A stretch of 64,000 bases of DNA from Azolla pinnata (lineage: Eukaryota; Streptophyta; Polypodiopsida; Salviniales; Salviniaceae): contig JBBBWG010029310.1 in the NCBI GenBank assembly GCA_037176905.1, positions 51,773-115,772 of the forward strand, read 5' to 3'. The notes below the pieces were generated by a model, which saw nothing but the letters and a program-made list of their open reading frames with translations, was not told where the DNA came from and did no database searches. Position 1 is the first letter of the stretch. Each line of letters starts with the position of its first letter. Below are positions 58,696-64,000 of this stretch, piece by piece. A program made the translations under genes and the position numbers.

Positions 58696-61600
58696 ATGGT
58701 GGCTATGGCGAGGGCCTGCTTCCATGGCGCTCTCAAGCTCTCCCGCGCGTCTTCTTCTTCTTCTCTGCCACGTCTCCCTTCCTCTCTTGCTCGCCAAAGC
58801 TCGGCGGCTGCCGCCCGCTCCATCGCGCCCCCCTCCGATCGCCTCTCGCTTCCCAATCTCCACGCATCTCACCCGCGCTCCATCCTTCCGCTACGCCGGA
58901 GCTTCCACGCCCGAGCGGAAGCCGGCGGCGGCGGCGGCGGCACTGGTGGCATTGGGGACGGTAACGGCAAAGGCAAAGGCAATGGGGATGGTGGTGGGAA
59001 TCCTGGAGGTGATGATAGCTTCAACAATGGAGACGAGGCTCCCCCAAAATCCTTCTTTTCCTGGTAATCCGTGGTCTGTTCTATGTCTGTAAGTTTGTGC
59101 ATGCGCGCGTTATGGATACGGTACGGAATATGCAGGCATCTCCATGCTCGTCAAGATATATACACAGACGTCTACCTATATGTGTGTGTTACCCACACAT
59201 ACACATGTATGTGTACATATGGATACAGCGTACATGTATGTTTGTCTGTCACATTCGCTGTACAACTATGTATACGTGTTGTAGTGTGGATACTCACGTA
59301 CGTATTGTGGATGTCTAGGATAAACTGCCTTAAGAAGTTTGATCTGTAGAGCATGAAATTCGACTATACCTAGCAACATGCACACATATACATACATGGC
59401 ATGCAAATACACATGTATATATACTATGGACAATATACGATGGTATGTACATATATGATGTTTGCATGTCCGTGTAAACATAATTGCATATGTATATTCA
59501 CGTTTATGAACATTTCACAATGGTATGTGCACACACACACACACACACACTTATGCCTATTATACATATGAATATCCGCACAAATGCATATTGCCGACAC
59601 ATAGGGTGGATGTCTAGAGAATAATTGCGTGTTGAGGTTTGATCCATAAAGCATGAAAGTTTAGTTAGCTGGTCAGTAGTTGCAATTGTGTTTTTAATTT
59701 CATAAAAATCGGAGCTTTTTTACCATTCCCGAGGATTGGTAAATAATTTTCAGGTATTTGGTGCTGCTCAATAATCACCCTGTTGCAACAAAAGCTGTAA
59801 CTTCAGCTCTACTGACCCTCTTTGGTGATATTGTTGGTCAGGTAATAGGAAATGTTCTTCTTATTAACTGCCCTTCTCTTACTTTTTAATTGTCCATCTA
59901 ACAGGAAAACCATTTATTGATAAATTGCAATAGAAAGTGTTGATCGAGTTTAATTTATGCAGAGTTTGGTGCAATGCAGTTGTTTATTGAAAAACGTGCG
60001 ACTATCGATATTAAACGACTCAGCATCTTCACATTGCTCGGTTTTGTACTTGTTGCGCCAACCCTTCATTTCTGGTACTTTGAAGTCTTTTAAGGGAAAA
60101 CTTTGAAGATACTTCTTTTTTTTCTGCATTTCTCAACTACCCCTAAGTTATGTGGACAATCCACTGCAAAAGAGCATTATATATGGCATATTCACCATTT
60201 TGCTGTTGTTAGCATTGGTTATCTGACCGAGGAAACTCAACAGGGATCCAAAACTTAGTATGGGCATTTGTGGAAATAAAGAAAATATAAGAGGTCAATG
60301 TCGGAGAGTTTTTCTTGCTTCATTTTAAATACTGAAAAGTATGTTATTGCGATCTTTGCTAAAGAATAACTTAACGTGTGTGCATTCATATCTCATACAT
60401 GGTTTCTATGTTAGGTATCTTTCCTTGAGTAAACTAGTTCCAGGACCTGGAATATCTAAAGCTGGATTGAGACTCATATTAGACCAGGTGAACATTAGCA
60501 TTTTCCTTTGTGTAGACAAAGTATAATTAAACGAAGCTGTCATTACTTACAGCAGTATCCCGTGCAGTTCCTTTTTTCTCCAGTGTTTATTGGAGTATTC
60601 TTCTCATTCTTAATGGTTTTGGAAGGCCACGCTACAGATATTGTTCCAAAACTAAGGCAGGTTAGTAGAAGGAAAAGTTGTAATTGTATTTGGTTTAAAA
60701 GCCCTAACTTATGATAATTTTATCTCATGTTTAAAAAAACAATTATGTGCATGTATAGGACTGGCCGGATGCTGTTAAAACAAACTGGAAAATATGGATT
60801 CCTTTCCAGTTTTTTAATTTTCTTCTTGTACCGCAGCAACTTCAGGTTTGTTGAAAGTAATATTTTGTATAATTTTAAAATAAGATAAAATTGCAGATAA
60901 AAGTAAGAAACTATGAATTCATATTCACGTTTGTGGAAAATGTTAAGCTATTTGTCCAAGTGTTGATACAATAGATTGATACACACCGCTTCCAATATAT
61001 GCACTTAGGAACCTGTGGAATTTGAAATTTAAACCAAGAATGCAAGAATGTTTATCTTAAAGTTACAAATTTTATGCCAATATTCAACCAAACCAGGATC
61101 TCTAGGTTGTACATTTAGACTTTCAGTTGATCTGTTGCTTTTTGGCATTAATGGGGCATGTAAACGTCCATCTACCCTAGAATTTATATGAGTATATGCT
61201 ATGAGAAGTTCATTTGTGATATTTGTAGTATGCCATATCTGGTAGAGGCTGTGCATTTGTCATTATAGGGAAGGGCAGTGCAATCTTTGTGATCTTATGT
61301 GAGGGCTAGTTATCTACGAAGGTTTTTGCTTGGAGATCTCTGCCAGTATGGGATGGATCTGGGATTCCACATTTGCGCTTTTGACTCCGGTGCAGGGACA
61401 GATGGACGGTAACATGTATAAGCAGATTAGTTTCATTTAAGGCTTAAATTGTGGCTGGGTTATTACAGCGATCCATGTCTGTCGATATCTGTTGATTTAA
61501 GAGCTGACATGCTTAGTGCTTCTTTCTGTTCTCTATTTGGAGAGGTATATGCTATGACAAGTTTAGTAATTTTTTGATGTTACCTGGACACCAACCAGTA

Positions 61601-62923
61601 TGTATGTGTGTTACACGTGTCTATATACGTGTTGCTGGTGGGTGTGCATATGATTATGAGTATGAGCATGAGCATGTTGCTGGTAGGTATGCTGTGTAAG
61701 TGGTATAGCCATATACATGTAGAAAACCCCATTAGGACAATTGATGATTTGTTTGGATGGGGAACCTACTCTTAGGATTTGCTTGCGTGAGTGTGAATCG
61801 GCAGGAGTCAAGAAGGTCTGGTTAATTGGACAGAAACCTAATAGTTAGAAAAGTAGATGGACCCTCCACCTTCCTCGGCCAAAAGGAAATGTAAAATTGT
61901 AAGGTTGTATGTATACATACCCCACAAGGGGAAATGTAAAATAATGGGTCATTTGTTGGTAGTAAAGCTGATCTTTTCCACACCTCTCTCCTGGAGCATC
62001 TGCCTGGTTGGTGTTGGTGTTGTCATGTTTTCTTCATCGGAACACTCTTTCAAGGACCCTGCTCTGATTGTAGTGCTACCAATTCGCACCCACATGATGA
62101 CGTATCCTTTACTGTACCTTTTGCAGTATCTCCAGAGGATAGCACAAACAATCCAGTACCACAGTGATTGGCTAATTTTGCACCACTTGTGCACATGGTC
62201 TGGACCCATCCTAGTCCTCTAGCCATCCTGCACTTCATCACCCCATTGCTCTGTCGCACATGGCTGATCTGAAGAGCCGCACAACCCACCATTGGTCCAT
62301 TCATGTTAGTTGGTGTGCTGGCTGCTCCATAGAGTCCATTCATGCTATAAGCCGTTCTTTAGAGTTTCTCCATACTGATCCGTCTTGTTGAAGCCACAGG
62401 GGACTGTCAGGGCTAAATCTAATCGTAAGAAAAGACAAGGAATAAAAGAGAGGAGAATGTTGAAGAGGGGCTAGTTCTCTTTGTGGCTATATCAGTCATG
62501 CATTTCATTCTTGTAAACAATCTTTGCAATTGTTCCACTGCCTGGATGATGATCATTACTAAGCATCTTTAGGATTCCAACACTTTCTTTTCTCTATCTG
62601 CATATGATCTTATTTCCAAAGTTAGGATTGAGGCATATCTTTCGGTGAATCATGATGTTCTTTTTGATTTTCTGTATTTTAAGGCAAGTTCACAATGAAT
62701 AAAAAGAATCTTAGTACATATGCTGCTGGTAAATGAGTTCTACTCATTAATGCCCAAAGGAAGAGGGAGAGCAAGAACAGGAGTACGATGACTTTCTGCT
62801 GATATTTTGTGCTGTGGTTGCCAGGTCTTGGCAGCAAATGTTATTGCTCTAGCATGGAACACATATTTGTCCGTGGTGACTCATAAACATGTTGTGCCCA
62901 TCGGAAAGGAAGAAAGTTCGTAG
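58696..62923 (+). CDS. Mpv17/PMP22 family membrane protein, organelle-targeted
   Basis: Small membrane protein of the Mpv17/PMP22/Sym1 family; family members sit in the mitochondrial inner membrane, peroxisomes or plastids, and their transport role is unsettled. Exons: 58696-59063, 59754-59841, 59980-60074, 60415-60487, 60568-60660, 60759-60845, 62825-62923 (TAG). They give 300 aa with consistent phases. Residues 1 to about 75 are rich in Ala, Ser and Arg without acids, as in a transit peptide. A Gly/Asn/Asp linker follows (about 75-110: AGGGGGGTGGIGDGNGKG). The Mpv17 domain fills about 120-295, with YLVLLNNHPVATKAVTSALL, LVAPTLHFWYLSLSKL and the signature WIPFQFFNFLLVPQQLQVLA plus IALAWNTYLS. 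The long N-terminal part resembles plant plastid-predicted members such as At5g19750. The ATG at 58696 directly follows a GAA tract. Intron 6 is nearly 2 kb and shows no element I recognise. Confidence 0.95.
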
Positions 62924-64000
62924 AGTTTGATAAAGCACAGGAGGGAAGAACGCTTGCTTGATGCCTCGTTATTACATCGGTGCAAAATAAAGGAATAGAT
63001 GACCAGATCTGTTGTTACAGAGAAGATCGAGTTTTTCTGATATTGAAGGGTCGCCTTTGGTGGGGTCCTTGGTTTATTGAGGTATAAATTCTAGTTTTGT
63101 AGTTAAATGCTGAATTAAATCGACGTGCCTACTTATGTTCTTTTTTGGTGGAATTATCTTACCCTAGTGTTAGATTGCCATTTTTTTGTTTGCAACACAT
63201 TGCAATGTATTCAAGCCAATTGCAATCCATTGTGTCATATGTGTTAAGTGCTGCCAATTTTGTAACCATTAGAACCTAACATCTGTAATGATTTTATCAC
63301 AAGGTACAAAAATTTTAACCCAACAGCGTTTTCCTTCCTTTGGATGGGAACAAGATTGATGGAAGATAGAAGTGCTAGTTAGATGTATATTCTTCACCAA
63401 GATTCTAGGCTTTTCACGCTTTGCTTGAAAAGTTTGGTTTTTTTAATCTGTTGCTTGATGTTTCCATGTCTCTCTGCCTAATTATATATGATGCTCATAC
63501 TCTATACATACATATAAACAACTATATCACCAATGATTTGAGAAGATGTGCTTGGAAATGCGCCCACCATGATAATCTTCCTGATAGCAAGCGACACGTG
63601 TTTCTTGTTGCTTTTTGACCATTATCCGAGATCTCTGTATATATGTGTTATCAAGGAGTAGTGAATGTGAGAAAAACACAATCGCCGCAATCAACGTGCG
63701 TTTTGATGGTGATGCAGTGCAATCTGGCATGCGAGGGATGGTGGTCGAGGATGATTAGATTGATTGATTGATGATGAAAATGGGGATGGTGAAGGTGTTG
63801 ATGATGCTGATGGTGGCGACGAAAATGATGGTGATGATACGGTCAACGTGCATGACGACGTGCGGATGAGGATGATCATATGAGAGGATAAGCTGATTTA
63901 AAGGTGATGAGATGACGAGGACGAGGATGGGGGAGAAGATGATGATGACTGTGAGGATGACGGTGATGGGGACACGAGGGCGAGGATGGGGAAGATGATG
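62924..64000. other. 3' region of the Mpv17-family gene and GAT/GAG-rich end of window
   Basis: No clear AATAAA is needed to end the gene, though AATAAA-like ACAAAATAAAGG lies at 62980-62991. From about 63715 to the window end the sequence becomes a degenerate GATGAT/GAGGAT repeat that would encode Asp/Glu/Gly-rich peptide in one frame. With no other coding sign I treat it as simple repeat. Confidence 0.55.

Overview
The window is nuclear DNA from a flowering plant. It carries plant-specific genes (a laccase, a chloroplast Cpn60 alpha subunit, a B1-type cyclin with a plant-style destruction box), many short exons with GT-AG introns, a eukaryotic tRNA-Leu and a worn Ty3/gypsy fossil. I cannot fix the lineage further. 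One 100-base run of N (39525-39624) marks an assembly gap.

Layout. 1-6643 (+): 3' five exons of a laccase; its first two exons lie upstream of the window. 7934-17813 (-): a 12-exon CTLH/LisH (RanBPM-like) protein with a leader exon. 18040-18860: an 800-base polypyrimidine array. 18880-20345: gypsy fossil. 21793-21875: tRNA-Leu(UAA) with a weak anticodon stem. 23330-24705: about seven copies of a ~190-bp satellite. 24894-27878 (+): translocon-associated protein beta. 28797-32614 (-): BTB/BACK protein of the POB1/LRB type with expanded internal repeats. 34615-37485 (-): plant EAF (ELL-associated factor) homologue. 37760-38720: CCCTAA-rich array. 40121-44329 (+): cyclin B1. 47254-51378 (+): condensin II subunit CAP-H2, with one GC-AG intron. 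52177-56122 (-): chloroplast chaperonin 60 alpha, closest to the alpha-2 type. 57760-58560: another ~120-bp tandem array. 58696-62923 (+): Mpv17/PMP22 family membrane protein. All gene models except the laccase are complete, and every exon junction I propose keeps the reading phase.

The genes form no pathway cluster, as expected for a plant chromosome; cyclin B1 and CAP-H2 both act in mitosis, but I read that as coincidence. The striking property is the DNA between and inside the genes. Nearly every intron over 500 bp and nearly every intergenic gap carries its own tandem repeat, with period from 32 to about 200 bp and a different sequence at each site. Several arrays have captured exon ends or splice sites (laccase exon 3, EAF exon 2, the last exon of the BTB gene), and some have entered coding sequence. 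Purine (GAA/GAG) tracts lie on the sense strand at the 5' ends of at least six of the eight genes. These two patterns are what I would follow up first.
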